The notes: generated by a model from the sequence alone, not told the origin. A stretch of 64,000 nt of DNA from Paracoccus sp. M683 (GCF_007096355.1 NZ_VKDF01000013.1:1-64000), one strand, 5' to 3'. Shown: positions 42,680 to 52,153, numbered from the stretch's first letter. Made by a program: numbers and translations.

Positions 42680-43186
42680 CTAACTGGCAGACTTTTGCGC
42701 CGCCGCGTGGCCGGGTTTTACTCCGCCGTTGACAGCCAAGACCTCGCGCGCCGGCGGGGTCTCGGCCACGAAGGGAACGGCACGCACCGGGAACCGCTCG
42801 CCCCACTGGCGTGCCGGCCCGAGATCGACATGGATGAACCCCGATCTCGGGTAGAAGCCGAAGCCGAGGAATCCGACCTCGCGCGCCGCGGCCTCGAAAG
42901 CCACCGGGTCGTGGTTCGCCATGGCGATATCGAAGGCGGCGCCGTCGAGGTGCTTCGATCGGGTCGCGCCGCCCACGGCGCGGTTGTGCTCGGGGCTGCG
43001 ATAGGCGGAACGCACGATCAGCGGCTTGCCGAGCCGGTCGCGCAGCGCCTGCAGCTTGTCGAGCGCAGGTTCGTTGATGAGCAGCTTGCCAGTGCCCCTG
43101 CATGCGATTTCGGCCGGGCTGAAGTTCGGCCAGCGCCAGGTGCTCTCCGGCACGTCGCGCCAGTGGCGGTGGAAAGTCGTGGTCAT
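42680..43186 (-). CDS. Peptidase M15A-type phage endolysin, 3' end altered by IS21
   Basis: 168 aa from ATG 43186 (MTTTFHRHWRDVPESTWRWP) with GAGGACCCC upstream. Metal-site motifs of D-Ala-D-Ala carboxypeptidase-like M15 enzymes: SAYRSPEHNRAVGGATRSKH then LDGAAFDIAM (His and Asp ligands) and FYPRSGFIHVDLGPAR (HVD, third ligand). The catalytic domain is complete; the C-terminal tail after EVLAVNGGVKPGHAA ends in IS21 sequence (QKSAS), so only a tail of unknown length is lost. It cleaves peptide cross-links of peptidoglycan and is the lysis gene of the second prophage. Confidence 0.8.
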   Translation of the reverse strand: MTTTFHRHWRDVPESTWRWPNFSPAEIACRGTGKLLINEPALDKLQALRDRLGKPLIVRSAYRSPEHNRAVGGATRSKHLDGAAFDIAMANHDPVAFEAAAREVGFLGFGFYPRSGFIHVDLGPARQWGERFPVRAVPFVAETPPAREVLAVNGGVKPGHAAAQKSAS

Positions 43187-43346
43187 GGGGTCCTCCAGAA
43201 AAGAGTTTCCGGCCCCTCGCAGGGCTCGGTGCGTTCGCCGCTCGGGAAGGTCCACTGGACCTTCCCGTCTGCCTGCCAAGCAGACCACGGCTCACCCCGC
43301 CACGAGGGCGGGTGCGGTTGGGCTGATGGGTTTGGGTGTTGAGCGG

Positions 43347-43634
43347 CTACGGGCCGCCGCCGAAGATCTTCAGCTTGATGGCGATGCCCGCGAGCAGCGC
43401 CAGCATGACGGCGGTGGTGATCATGCGGACGGCGGTCTGCATGGCGGTGCGGCGCACCAGCCGGATGCAATCGACCAAGGATCGCAGGTCGCGGATGTCG
43501 AGCGCGGCCTCGTCGCCGTCGAGCCCGACATCGGCCAGCGCGCGCTTCGCGCCTTCCTCGGCCGCCCGGGTCAGGATCGCCTCGAACTCGGCGTCGGGCA
43601 TGCGCACGAAGCCCTCGGATCGGGGTGGGTTCAT
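43347..43634 (-). CDS. DUF6127-type small phage membrane protein
   Basis: 95 aa from ATG 43634. Soluble acidic N-terminus with FEAILTRAAEEGAKRALADV, a helix (DIRDLRSLVDCIRLVRRTAM) and one membrane segment near the end (MITTAVMLALLAGIAIKLKI). Genes of this type sit between tail-fibre and endolysin genes in Rhodobacterales prophages and may act as holin or holin partner. 160 bp to the endolysin start; 19 bp after the fibre stop. Confidence 0.7.
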   Translation of the reverse strand: MNPPRSEGFVRMPDAEFEAILTRAAEEGAKRALADVGLDGDEAALDIRDLRSLVDCIRLVRRTAMQTAVRMITTAVMLALLAGIAIKLKIFGGGP

Positions 43635-43653
43635 CGGGTCCTCCTTCCGCCGC

Positions 43654-44730
43654 TCAGCCGACCTTGCAGCCCCAGAAGGACGTGTGGTCGGCGGCGAAGT
43701 AGCCGTCCGCGACCCGGAAATACCCCTGCAGCTCGACGGTGTCGCCCGCGGTCAGCGGCACCATGGTCTGCAGCCAGATCGCGGTGGCGAGCGAGACGTG
43801 GGTGGCGGAGATTTCGCCAAGTGAGCCGCGAATTTCCGTGGTGCCATTCAGCACGAGCCGGCCGCTCATCCGCGCGGTCGTACTGGCGTTGACCTTGTAG
43901 AGCAGCGTCGCGCCGAAGAGGTATGTGCCATCCGAAGGCGCCACGAAATTGTTGTTCGCGGCGTCGAAGGCGCCCTGATCGTTGTAGTCGGTGTTGTTCA
44001 GGCCAATCTTCGTCCAGGTTCCGACGCCCACGTAGTTGTCGTAGTTCGTGTACGCCTTGAACCGCGGCAGTCGGGGCTGATCGACGATGCCGGTGGCGTT
44101 GTTGACGCTCAGCCCGTCGAAGAAGGTGCTGCCGTCGGCCGAGACTGCCAGCCGAAACCGGTCGGAGCCGAACAGCCCCACCAGCGCCTTGGTCACGAAG
44201 CCGGTCTGCAGCGTAAGGCCGAGATCGTCGCCCGCAGCCTCCTTGTTCATGGTGTAGAACAGGTTGCCAGTCCCGCCCTCGGCCACGGTCTTCGCCGTCC
44301 AGAGCGCGGCGTTCAGCTTGGCCGAGAACGGATTCGACGCATCCGCCGTCGTGCCCAGCCCGAGCAGCGCCATGTTCTGCAGCGCATCCGGGGTGGCCCC
44401 GATCCAGCCCGCGCCGTCGTAGATCAGCAGCAGACCCTCGTCTTCGACCCAAGCCCGCCACCCGGTCCGAGGCGGCAGGCGCAGCCACGCGCCGTCGGTC
44501 CAGAGCGCGACGTTCAGGTCCCAGCCCGCCCAGTCGCCCGTCGCGCCGGTGGCGACGATGTAGCGGTCGCCGTCGGCCGGAGAACCGGGCGGAGCCGTCA
44601 AATCCCGGTCGAGGACGGAGAGCTGGACGAGACCGTCGAGGATCCGCAGCGCCTCATTGTGGGTGACATGCTTCTGGGCCTGCGCCGCGAGGATGTAGGG
44701 CAGCAGGAGATGGGTCGTGGAGTCGGACAT
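43654..44730 (-). CDS. DUF2793 tail fibre with C1q-like tip
   Basis: 358 aa from ATG 44730. The DUF2793 domain is at residues ~1-115: TTHLLLPYILAAQAQKHVTH, NEALRILDGLVQLSVLDRDL, then DGDRYIVATGATGDWAGW and WLRLPPRTGWRAWVEDEGLL. The C-terminal 130 residues have a C1q/TNF-like jelly-roll (FVAPSDGTYLFGATLLYKVN ... DTVELQGYFRVADG). Usual in alphaproteobacterial phages and GTA-like elements directly after the tail-tip gene. Probably the receptor-binding fibre of prophage 2. Confidence 0.85.
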   Translation of the reverse strand: MSDSTTHLLLPYILAAQAQKHVTHNEALRILDGLVQLSVLDRDLTAPPGSPADGDRYIVATGATGDWAGWDLNVALWTDGAWLRLPPRTGWRAWVEDEGLLLIYDGAGWIGATPDALQNMALLGLGTTADASNPFSAKLNAALWTAKTVAEGGTGNLFYTMNKEAAGDDLGLTLQTGFVTKALVGLFGSDRFRLAVSADGSTFFDGLSVNNATGIVDQPRLPRFKAYTNYDNYVGVGTWTKIGLNNTDYNDQGAFDAANNNFVAPSDGTYLFGATLLYKVNASTTARMSGRLVLNGTTEIRGSLGEISATHVSLATAIWLQTMVPLTAGDTVELQGYFRVADGYFAADHTSFWGCKVG

Positions 44731-44740
44731 GGGATGGCCT

Positions 44741-47700
44741 TCAGAGTCTCAGCGTGACGGTTTTCTGCGCGCCCCGTCCCACGAGGGCGGAGAGCTGGTA
44801 GATGCGGATGTCGAGCGTGTCGCCGGGGCCGAGCGGCGCGCCCCAGTCGGCACTCTGCTGGGCGGCGGTGTAGACCGCGCTGGTGGTGGTCGTACTGAGG
44901 ACCCGTTTCACGGTGGCGCCATCGAGGATCTCGACCTCGTAGGCTTCGAGCTCCTCGGCCAGCGGCACCTCGAGTCCGCCCCAGCTGTCGGCCGCGAGTG
45001 CCCGGGACCGGCGTGTCCAGCGGATCGTCAGATCGCCGGGCGTGCGCGGCGTGCGCCATGGCTGCTCGACATGCGCGACCGAGAACGGCCGCAGCCCCAC
45101 GCCCTCAGGCGGGAAGGCCTGCGCCACATAGGTCTCGTCGCTGACCGGGCGGCTCGCCGGGCCGATGCGCCAGTTCCATGGGATGCCGAGATCAGCCTCG
45201 GCGATCGGCAGCGATGCGAGGCTGTCGTCGATCACCGCGACGCGGGCGCCCGCAGGCGCCGGATTACCCATCGCACCCTCGGTGCCGCGCTGACCGCGCA
45301 GCAAGCGGGTCACCCGATACCGACCCGGCGCCAACAGCTCGGCCGCACCCGCCTGCACGATCTCCCAGACGCCGGGCGCACTTTCGATCGCGAGTGCGTT
45401 CGCCCCGCCGAACAGCGTCAGGTCCGTGACGCTTTCGAGCGTGCCGGTCAGCAGATCGACCACCAGCGCATTGCCGAGATCGAAGCGCGCGGTGGGGCCC
45501 TGATAGAAGTCCGAGACCAGCGCCCCGATCCGGGCGCGGCTGCCGAACGTGGTCAGCAGATCGAACCCGTCCGTGGACGGGCTGCGGAACACCGCCATCT
45601 CGCCCGGCCAGGGAACCGCGTGGGCGGCGACCAGCGGCCGATGCGCGGGCTGGTCCTCGGTCAGCTGCGGCAGGTCCATCAGCACCGCATCCGGCGCGCC
45701 GAACACGACAGCCCGCGTCAGCGACGCCGCGCGCGGATCGCCGGGCGGCAGATCGTAGGTCGCGCGGTCCTGGCGGACCGCCTCGATGCCGCGCGCCTCG
45801 GCGTCGGCGATGGAGACGAGCCGCAGATCCACCAGCCGCCCGTCATGGGCGAGCCGGATCGCGTCGGCCGGATCCAGCGCCAGGCGCGAGGGCGGCAGAC
45901 GGAAGGCCGCCGTCTCGCGCCCGACCCACGCCTCCATCAATGCGCGGCGGCATCGCCGCTCGGCTTCCTCGGGCGGAACGGCCATCGGGAAGGACTCGGA
46001 CGCGATCCGCGTTGTGTCCACCGTGATGCGCCGCGCCTCAACGAGGGCCGCGTCGTAATCCTCGTCGGCGCGGGCGACCTGCCATTTCAACGCCTGCGGC
46101 AGCTCGGTCTCCTGGCCGCGCGTCAGTTCCAGCAAGTCGCCCTCACGGGCGGCCACGAGATCGTCGGCACCGAGCGTGGCGACGGAGGCCCGGCCGCGCA
46201 TGATGAAACGGATCACGCCCTCGGTCTCCACGGCGTCGAAGCCGAAGTGGCGCGACAGCGTGGTGATCGAGGCGCGCGGGCTTTCGAGCGCGCCGATGGC
46301 GTAGCCCTCGACCGCGCCCCAGAGACCGGAGACGTCGATCCGGTCCTCGGGCAGCCCGGCGCGTAGGCAGAGGTGCCGGACCAGAGCCGCGAGCGACACC
46401 GCGCCGAGCCGCCCGGTCAGCCAGTGGCCGAGCCGCCAGTTCGCCCCGTCCGTCCAGACGTCGGTCAGCGCCGGAAAGAACGGATAGGGCCGCGCGTCCC
46501 AGGTCCAGGCGGCGCATTCCGGCACATGCACCATGCGGCCGCCATAGACCGAGGACAGCGGATTGTTCGCGGCCTCGCCCCACCAGAGATAGGTCGCCTC
46601 GAGATACGCCCGCTGGATAGCGTCGTCGCGCCATCCGCGCGAGAAATGCGGCGTGAAGCTCTCGGATGACTTCGGGTCGAAGAAGACGTTCGGCTGGTTG
46701 GTGCCCCGGTCGATGGCCGGACAGCCGAGTTCGGTGAACCAGATCGGCTTGGACTGCGGCGCCCATGCCGTCGGCGTTCCGGACTCGACCCCGCCCGGGC
46801 GGTCGTAATGCGCGTTCGACCACCAGGCGCGCAGATCCTTGTAGCGAAAGACCCAAGGCTTGCTGGCCGCGCCGTCGGTGATCGGGGTCCGCACCTGCCC
46901 GGTGCGATCCGTCGCACTGGCATAGAACCAGTCGACGCCTTCGCCGCCCGCGATGTTCCCCTGCAGGTAGGCCTGGTCGTAGATCGCGGGCCAGCCCTCG
47001 GCCGCGTCGGCATGCTCGAAGCCGTCGCGCCAGTCCGAGAGCGGCATGTAGTTGTCGATCCCGACGAAATCGATCTCCGGATCCGCCCAGAGCGGATCGA
47101 GGTGAAAGAACACGTCGCCACTGCCGTCGCCCGGCTGGTGCCCAAAATACTCCGACCAGTCGGCCGCATAGCCGATCTTCGTCCCGGACCCGAGGATCGA
47201 GCGCACATCCGCGAGGAGGTCCCGGTAGGCCAGCACCGCCGGATAGCTGCTGGCGCTCGAGCGGATCGTCGTCAGCCCCGGCATCTCGGTGCCGATCAGG
47301 AATGCGTCGACCCCGCCCGCCGCCGCGCAGAGATGGGCGTAGTACAGCACCATGCGGCGCAGGCCCCAGTCGCCCGATGGCCCGGTCCAGGAGACCGACT
47401 GACCCGAGACGCTGAAGCTCGCGGGCGTCGCCGCGCCGAACAGCGCCGCGACCTGACTTTCGGCCGTTGCGGTCTTGTCCACGGTCCCGGCGAAACCTGC
47501 TGCTGGAGAACAGGTGATCCGGCCCCTCCAGGGAAAGGCAGGCTGGCCCGATGCGGCGGCATTGTCGGAATACGGGTTGGGCAGCGTGTTGCCCGGCGGC
47601 ACGTCCATCAGGATGAACGGATAGAAGGTCACGCGCAGCCCGCGCGCCTTCATCTCCTGGATCGCCTGCAACACGGAGAAGTCGGACGGCGTGCCGCCAT

Positions 47701-48614
47701 AGACCGGGCGATCCTGATCGTCTCGGCTGACGAGGAAGGCGCTGGCGCGGCTGACGCCATTGACCGACCAGCTGACCGGCGTGGTCGACTTGGCCGACAC
47801 TTCGACGCCGGGCCGTACCTTGCAGGAGCCCGCGCGCAGATCGTCGCCGAACCACGCCACCACGAGGCTGACGCTTTCGACTGCCGGGGCCATCGCCTGC
47901 AGCCGGTCGAGCGCCTCCACCATGTCGGTGGAGTCTGCCAGCGCGTTCAGGTTCTCGGGCACTGTCGCGCCGCCGTCGGTCTTGCGGATCGCCTGCGTCG
48001 CGTAGGTGAACTCGCCCGAGGCCGGGATCAAGGTGACGGCGCGGGTCAGCCCCTCGGCGGTGTCGGCGTCGGCGAGCGGCCGAAACACCTCGAAGGAGAG
48101 CTGCGGCAGGCGGTTGCCGTAGGTCGAGAGCGCCAGCTCCTCGAAGACGACATAGGCCGTGCCGCGATAGGCGGGCGTGTTGGCCGCTCCCATCCTGGCC
48201 GCGATTAACGGGTCCGCCGTCTGGGTTTCGTCGCCCGGATACCAGCGCCAGGTGACGCCGGAGAGGTCCATCGGCTTGCCGTCGGCCCAGATGCGGCCGA
48301 TGCCGGTGATACCCCGCCCTGCCGGGCCTCCTCCGCCTCCATTCTCTCCACCGGAGAGAATGGTCCCTGCGGGACCGGCTTCGGAGCCCTCGCAGAGCGC
48401 GACCGCGAAGGAGGCGTAGTAGAGATACTCGGTCGTCTTGACCTTGCCGCCCCCGCCGCCCTTGCCGCCGCCCTGCGTGGTGGTCTTCGTCTCCTCGCGG
48501 AAATCCGTCGCCCAGATGATGTTGCCGCCCATGCGCATGCGCCCATAGAGCCGCGGGATCACCGCGCCCTCGGTTGAGGACGTGATCCGCAAGCTGTCGA
48601 GCCGCGCGCCCTCT
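44741..48614 (-). pseudogene. GTA-type tail-tip (TIM-barrel/megatron) protein, 5' end cut by IS3
   Basis: The open frame runs from the IS3 boundary (EGARLDSLRITSSTEGAVIP, RLYGRMRMGGNIIWATDFRE) to 44741, about 1290 residues. A TIM-barrel-like glycoside hydrolase region covers ~300-690 (AGGVDAFLIGTEMPGLTTIR; VGIDNYMPLSDWRDGFEHAD; KPIWFTELGCPAIDRGTNQP), followed by tail-associated domains (LPPSRLALDPADAIRLAHDG) and an Ig-like end (WRTPRTPGDLTIRWTRRSRA). This is the GTA gp15-like baseplate hub. Only the N-terminal ~60 residues (Gly-rich membrane-like start) are missing, replaced by IS3. A TTG at 48592 could allow some translation. Confidence 0.88.
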
Positions 48615-48651
48615 GGACCTGCACCGCTTCTGTTCCGGTCAGGTGCTCATG

Positions 48652-49509
48652 TTAAGCGGCCCTCTGCTCGAAGGCCACGGGTGATTTCCAGCCGAGGGCT
48701 GAGTGTTTGCGGCGCGGGTTGTAGAAGCCATTGATGTATTCGAAGAGGGCGATCTCGACGTCGCGTCGGGTGTGCCATTCGCGCCTCCAGACCAGTTCGG
48801 CCTTCAGGGACTTGAAGAAGCTCTCGACGGCCGAGTTATCATAGCAGTTGCCCTTGCCGCTCATTGATACCTTGAACCCGTTTTTGCGGAGAAGTTTCTG
48901 GTAGTCATGGGCGCAGTATTGCGCGCCGCGATCCGTGTGATGAATACAGCCTGGTGGCGGGCGGCGCAGGGCAACAGCCATGTTCAGCGCCCTGATCGCC
49001 AGATCCTGTTTCATCCTGTTGCTGATAGCCCAGCCAATCACGCGCCTCGAGAACAGGTCGATGATGACGGCCAGATAAACCCAGCCCTCACGCGTCCAGA
49101 TGTAGGTGATGTCGCCCGCCCACTTCTGGTTCGGGGCACTCGCCGAAAAGTCCTGTTGCAAGAGGTTCGGCGCGATGTTGAAGGCGTGATCGCTGTCGGT
49201 GGTGCGCTTGAACTTGCGGCTGCGGATGATGCGGATGCCGTTCTGGCGCATCAGACGGCCTACCCGACGCTGTCCGACCCGCAGGCCCAGCTCGTTCAAC
49301 TCTTCGGTCATCCGCGGCCTGCCGTAGCTGCCCAGGCTCAGCCGATGCTGTTCGCGGATATGCGCCAGGATCACCATGTCGCGCCGCTGACGGATGGACG
49401 GGGGCCTGCGCAGCCACGCGCGCAACCCGCGATCCGTTACGCCCATCATGCGACAGAGATGGCTGCGCGAAAGGCTGCCCCGATAGCTGGCAATGAACTG
49501 AAACCTCAC
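48652..49509 (-). CDS. IS3-family transposase OrfB (DDE catalytic part)
   Basis: 285 aa from ATG 49509. An HTH_21-like start (SRSHLCRMMGVTDRGLRAWL) and the rve integrase core: NQKWAGDITYIWTREGWVYL (first Asp), HHTDRGAQYCAHDYQKLLRK (second Asp), YDNSAVESFFKSLKAELVWR (Glu), with the typical end FYNPRRKHSALGWKSPVAF. Complete. It is normally made as an OrfAB fusion by -1 frameshifting. Confidence 0.95.
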   Translation of the reverse strand: MRFQFIASYRGSLSRSHLCRMMGVTDRGLRAWLRRPPSIRQRRDMVILAHIREQHRLSLGSYGRPRMTEELNELGLRVGQRRVGRLMRQNGIRIIRSRKFKRTTDSDHAFNIAPNLLQQDFSASAPNQKWAGDITYIWTREGWVYLAVIIDLFSRRVIGWAISNRMKQDLAIRALNMAVALRRPPPGCIHHTDRGAQYCAHDYQKLLRKNGFKVSMSGKGNCYDNSAVESFFKSLKAELVWRREWHTRRDVEIALFEYINGFYNPRRKHSALGWKSPVAFEQRAA

Positions 49510-49781
49510 GGCTTTTGAGCCGCGAAGAACTGAGCCGCCTTTTTTAATACTTCCCTCTCCTCGCGCAATATACGGTTCTCTTTCCGCAGCCGTTCATTCT
49601 CGCGCAGAAGATCGGCGTCCCGGTCAGGCACCTTCGCCTCATCGGAAATCGCCCGTATCCACTTGCCGAGCGTCGAAAGCCCAACCCCAAGATCAGACGC
49701 AACCTGACGTCTCGTCAGGCCGCTGGTGAGCGCGATGCGAACCGCATCCCGCTTGAACTCGTCGCCGTGTGTCGCTGCCAT
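49506..49781 (-). CDS. IS3-family transposase OrfA
   Basis: 91 aa from ATG 49781. Helix-turn-helix (FKRDAVRIALTSGLTRRQVA, SDLGVGLSTLGKWI) and a leucine-zipper-like end (LLRENERLRKENRILREERE). It overlaps orfB by 4 bp. Binds the inverted repeats. Confidence 0.95.
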   Translation of the reverse strand: MAATHGDEFKRDAVRIALTSGLTRRQVASDLGVGLSTLGKWIRAISDEAKVPDRDADLLRENERLRKENRILREEREVLKKAAQFFAAQKP

Positions 49782-49843
49782 ATCCTGTCTCCTTTGGTGA
49801 GAGCATCGCTCTCAGAAGACCGGAACGAAACCGGGGCAGGTCC

Positions 49844-49977
49844 AAAGCTCTCGGCGTCACGCGCCATGATGGTTATGTTGACGCCTCCGCCTGCGCCGTA
49901 GCTCTGCGCCTCGCGCCGCGACAGCACGCGCTCGCCCCGCTGCAGGATCGCAGGAACCTCGTCGTGGCGCAGCGCAC
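49844..49977 (-). pseudogene. Phage tail tape-measure protein, C-terminal scrap
   Basis: In one frame the minus strand reads ALRHDEVPAILQRGERVLSR then REAQSYGAGGGVNITIMARD and AESFG, the standard end of tape-measure proteins of GTA/lambda-like tails. It runs into the IS3 end, before its last ~20 codons. Its upstream side joins, out of frame, the start of another tail gene at about 49977, so nearly the whole tape-measure gene is gone. Confidence 0.75.
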
Positions 49978-50189
49978 TGAACGACAGCCTCGATCTCGGC
50001 GCGGTGCTGGTAGTGGTAGCGTAGTGGCGAGAGCGTGACCTCCGGCTCGCCTGGCTCGCCGTCGCGCAGGATCAGCAGGCCTTCGGCCGGGACGCGCTCG
50101 GGCAGCACCTCACCGCGCAGGGCGGTGGCGGGCAGCGCCAAGAGCCGCGCGTGCAGCGCGGCGAGGATGGTTTCGCGGGGAGTGGGCAT
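49978..50189 (-). pseudogene. Phage tail gene (acyltransferase-annotated type), N-terminal 70 residues
   Basis: ATG 50189 gives MPTPRETILAALHARLLALP, GEVLPERVPAEGLLILRDGE and SPLRYHYQHRAEIEAVVQ, matching the start of the small tail protein often called phage acyl-CoA transferase or minor tail protein, about 140 aa in intact phages. After AVVQ the frame enters tape-measure sequence in a wrong frame (CAAPRRGSCDPAAG) and ends at 49857. A deletion fused the two genes. Confidence 0.65.
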
Positions 50190-50192
50190 GGT

Positions 50193-50699
50193 TTACGGGC
50201 TGTCTGGGTTTTTGGGATGAGCCTTCCGGTCATCCGGGTGTAGGAGAGAGCGATCTTCCTCGATCTCGGAGTAGACCCAGACCATCCTGTCCAGGAGCCA
50301 AAGCTTCGACAGCATTGCGATAGCAACGCCAGTCATCGTCAGGGACAGATTCAACGCCGCAAGCCCGACGACCAGAAACACTGCGCCTGTCGACGTCGCA
50401 ATCGTCAGGGCTCTGACCACCGGGACATGATGCGCGAGCGCCGCGTCCTTGCCCCGCAGCAGCCAGATGCGCTCGCCTAGGACACCCTTCGACATCCAGT
50501 TGTTGGTGGACGCCGGAGGTGGGAACAGGCGCGGGTTCAACCATGTCCAGATCAGCACTGCGCCTATTGGAAGCAGCGCCCACCAACCAATCCAGACGCG
50601 ACTCCAGACGGCAACGGCAAGCAGGGGCAGGATCGAAACCCGCGACCAGCCACTCCAGGGATTCGCATGCCGCGCCCAGACTGTAGCGTTCATGGCCAT
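50193..50699 (-). CDS. DUF6653-family membrane protein (cargo gene in the tail region)
   Basis: 168 aa from ATG 50699 (alternatives at 50693 and 50729). The family motif start MAMNATVWARHANPWSGWSR, then helices LPLLAVAVWSRVWIGWWALL and IGAVLIWTWLNPRLFPPPAS; GVLGERIWLLRGKDAALAHH; two further helices (ATSTGAVFLVVGLAALNLSL; VAIAMLSKLWLLDRMVWVYS). DUF6653 proteins are ordinary bacterial membrane proteins of unknown function, not phage structural parts. It lies between the DUF6441 gene and the tail gene, 3 bp before the latter, so it is probably a passenger (moron) of prophage 2. Function not known. Confidence 0.75.
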   Translation of the reverse strand: MAMNATVWARHANPWSGWSRVSILPLLAVAVWSRVWIGWWALLPIGAVLIWTWLNPRLFPPPASTNNWMSKGVLGERIWLLRGKDAALAHHVPVVRALTIATSTGAVFLVVGLAALNLSLTMTGVAIAMLSKLWLLDRMVWVYSEIEEDRSLLHPDDRKAHPKNPDSP

Positions 50700-50803
50700 G
50701 ATCCGTTCGGCGCCAAAGCCGTTTAGCATTTCTGTGCCCCCGATCCTGCCAAATTACTGTAGCGCCGATGCAGGTCGTTGTCCGCCCGCCGGAGGTCCTG
50801 CCA

Positions 50804-51436
50804 TTAGCCGATCCGCCCCTCGACCCAGTTCGCCACGATCAGCCCCGGCACGCTGTCCACCGCTCTCTCCGCATCCCGCGCCAGATCCAGCCGCTTGGGC
50901 AGCTTCACCTGCGGGACCAGCAGGAAGATCGGCGCGGTGACCTTGCCGCGTCCGGTCTTCGAGCGCGACACCACCGCCTGGCCCTTCGTGTTCAGCCGCC
51001 CCTCGGCCACCAGCAGGCTCGGACCGGTGCGGCGATAGACGAAGCGCAGCCGCAGCCCGCGTCGCCGTTCCCACTCGCCAGGAGTGATCCGGCCGCCGCG
51101 CAGGGACTTGCCCGCGGCGGGCAGCGGGATCGCCAGCCAGAACCCGTTTTTCGAGCGGATCAGCGGCCCGGCGTCATGCGCGCCGACGATGACCGGCGCC
51201 TTGGACCAGACCAGAGCTGCGGCGTCCAGGCTCTCGCCCGACCTCGGGAAGGTCTGGCTCCGGATCGAATTGGCGAGCCGTGTGCCGAGCCCCGCGCCGG
51301 TGATCTGCAACCGCCACGCCGACTTCAGCCCGGTCCCGGCCTCGCGCATGGCGGCGGTCACGGCGCGTTCGCCCGCGGCGACCTCAGCCGCCATCATCGC
51401 GACGATGTCGGGATCGATGTCGAGCTTCAGTTTCAC
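50804..51436 (-). CDS. DUF6441-family phage protein
   Basis: 210 aa from ATG 51436 (overlapping the previous gene by 4 bp). Sequence: MKLKLDIDPDIVAMMAAEVA, then VTAAMREAGTGLKSAWRLQI, GLGTRLANSIRSQTFPRSGE, and FWLAIPLPAAGKSLRGGRIT, EWERRRGLRLRFVYRRTGPS. This is the usual family layout for a minor head-tail protein encoded after the head-tail connector genes in alphaproteobacterial prophages. Probably a tail-completion protein. Full length. Confidence 0.75.
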   Translation of the reverse strand: MKLKLDIDPDIVAMMAAEVAAGERAVTAAMREAGTGLKSAWRLQITGAGLGTRLANSIRSQTFPRSGESLDAAALVWSKAPVIVGAHDAGPLIRSKNGFWLAIPLPAAGKSLRGGRITPGEWERRRGLRLRFVYRRTGPSLLVAEGRLNTKGQAVVSRSKTGRGKVTAPIFLLVPQVKLPKRLDLARDAERAVDSVPGLIVANWVEGRIG

Positions 51437-51744
51437 GCGGGCCTCAGATCCACGGTCCAGACGAGCCGCTCGCGGTCGCGGACGGGCTCGCCCTGAATGA
51501 GGAAGGCGTCCCCATCGATCTCGATCCTATCGCCGGGACGCGGGTTCGCCACCTCGGCGACGCGCAGGTCGATCCGCGTGGTCTCGGACCAGAGCCGCGC
51601 ATCGCCGAAGTCGGTGACCGCATCGGCACGCCGGGCGACGACGCGCACCAGGACGGGCGTGCCGCCGTCGGCGATGTAGACCGCGTCCCGGCCGATGTTC
51701 GGATCGGCGAAGAGCGCACCGACGGCGGCGGCGAAGGCGCTCAT
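51433..51744 (-). CDS. Phage head-tail joining protein
   Basis: 103 aa from ATG 51744. The start FAAAVGALFADPNIGRDAVY and the strands GDRIEIDGDAFLIQGEPVRD and RERLVWTVDLRPA are those of small head-tail connector/stopper proteins of lambda FII type. It shares one base with the preceding gene and overlaps DUF6441 by 4 bp, so the three are translationally coupled. Confidence 0.75.
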   Translation of the reverse strand: MSAFAAAVGALFADPNIGRDAVYIADGGTPVLVRVVARRADAVTDFGDARLWSETTRIDLRVAEVANPRPGDRIEIDGDAFLIQGEPVRDRERLVWTVDLRPA

Positions 51745-52079
51745 CAGAAGGCCGCGTTCAGCCGTACCCGGCCGATGGTATCGCTCGCGCCGCTCGCCAC
51801 CGCCTCGACGGCCACGCCGATGAGGGTGTTGTCGGTGGCAACCGTGGTGCAGCGCTTGTTGGTGTCGTCCCAATAGATCTTGGCGCCGACGGTCCAGGCC
51901 TGGGAGCCGACCTTGGTGATGTCGAACACGCCGACGAGCGAGGTCTCGACGGGCTCGCCGAGGGCGGCCGCTCCGGCGGCGATGCCGAAGATGGAGCCGA
52001 CGAGCAGACCATCGCCGGAGGCGACGGCATAGGGCGCGGTCAGGGTGATGGTGTTGCCGGGCTGGACGAAGTTTTTCAT
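51744..52079 (-). CDS. DUF2190-family capsid cement/decoration protein
   Basis: 111 aa from ATG 52079 (MKNFVQPGNTITLTAPYAVA). Typical DUF2190 features: SGDGLLVGSIFGIAAGAAAL, then GVFDITKVGSQAWTVGAKIY and DDTNKRCTTVATDNTLIGVA. Binds the outside of the capsid in related phages. 74 bp separate it from the capsid gene; next gene starts on its stop. Confidence 0.85.
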   Translation of the reverse strand: MKNFVQPGNTITLTAPYAVASGDGLLVGSIFGIAAGAAALGEPVETSLVGVFDITKVGSQAWTVGAKIYWDDTNKRCTTVATDNTLIGVAVEAVASGASDTIGRVRLNAAF

Positions 52080-52153
52080 GGACGTGATCCTCGTGGAAAG
52101 ACGAAGGGCGGCCCGTCAGGACCGCCCGTGTGTCAGGGTTCAGGATGGGTGCG

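Larger units (their letters stand above)
40271..42712 (+). mobile_element. IS21-family insertion sequence, complete
   Basis: Carries intact istA and istB with the ATGA overlap usual in the family. Similar inverted ends lie at about 40288-40305 (GGGCGGCGTAAAAGTCGTCC) and, inverted, about 42688-42708 (GGCGGCGCAAAAGTCTGCCA). Exact outer limits cannot be fixed by eye because both sides share GCGG-rich sequence. It separates the M15 peptidase gene from the 221-aa gene on the opposite strand. A 59-nt perfect hairpin lies between istB and the right end. Confidence 0.8.
48615..49843 (-). mobile_element. IS3-family insertion sequence, complete, no target duplication
   Basis: Imperfect 26-bp ends: GGACCTGCACCGCTTCTGTT plus CCGGTC (48615-48640) and, inverted, GGACCTGCCCCGGTTTCGTT plus CCGGTC (49843-49818). 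It carries orfA and orfB in the usual overlapping arrangement. The flanking bases (CTCT on the left, AAAG on the right) do not match, and the two sides belong to different tail genes, so host DNA was deleted next to the element. Confidence 0.9.

Noticed and set aside
44717-46366. 549-aa + strand frame opposite the tail-tip gene
   Set aside because: His/Arg/Gly-rich antisense frame of the tail-tip gene with no domain of its own.
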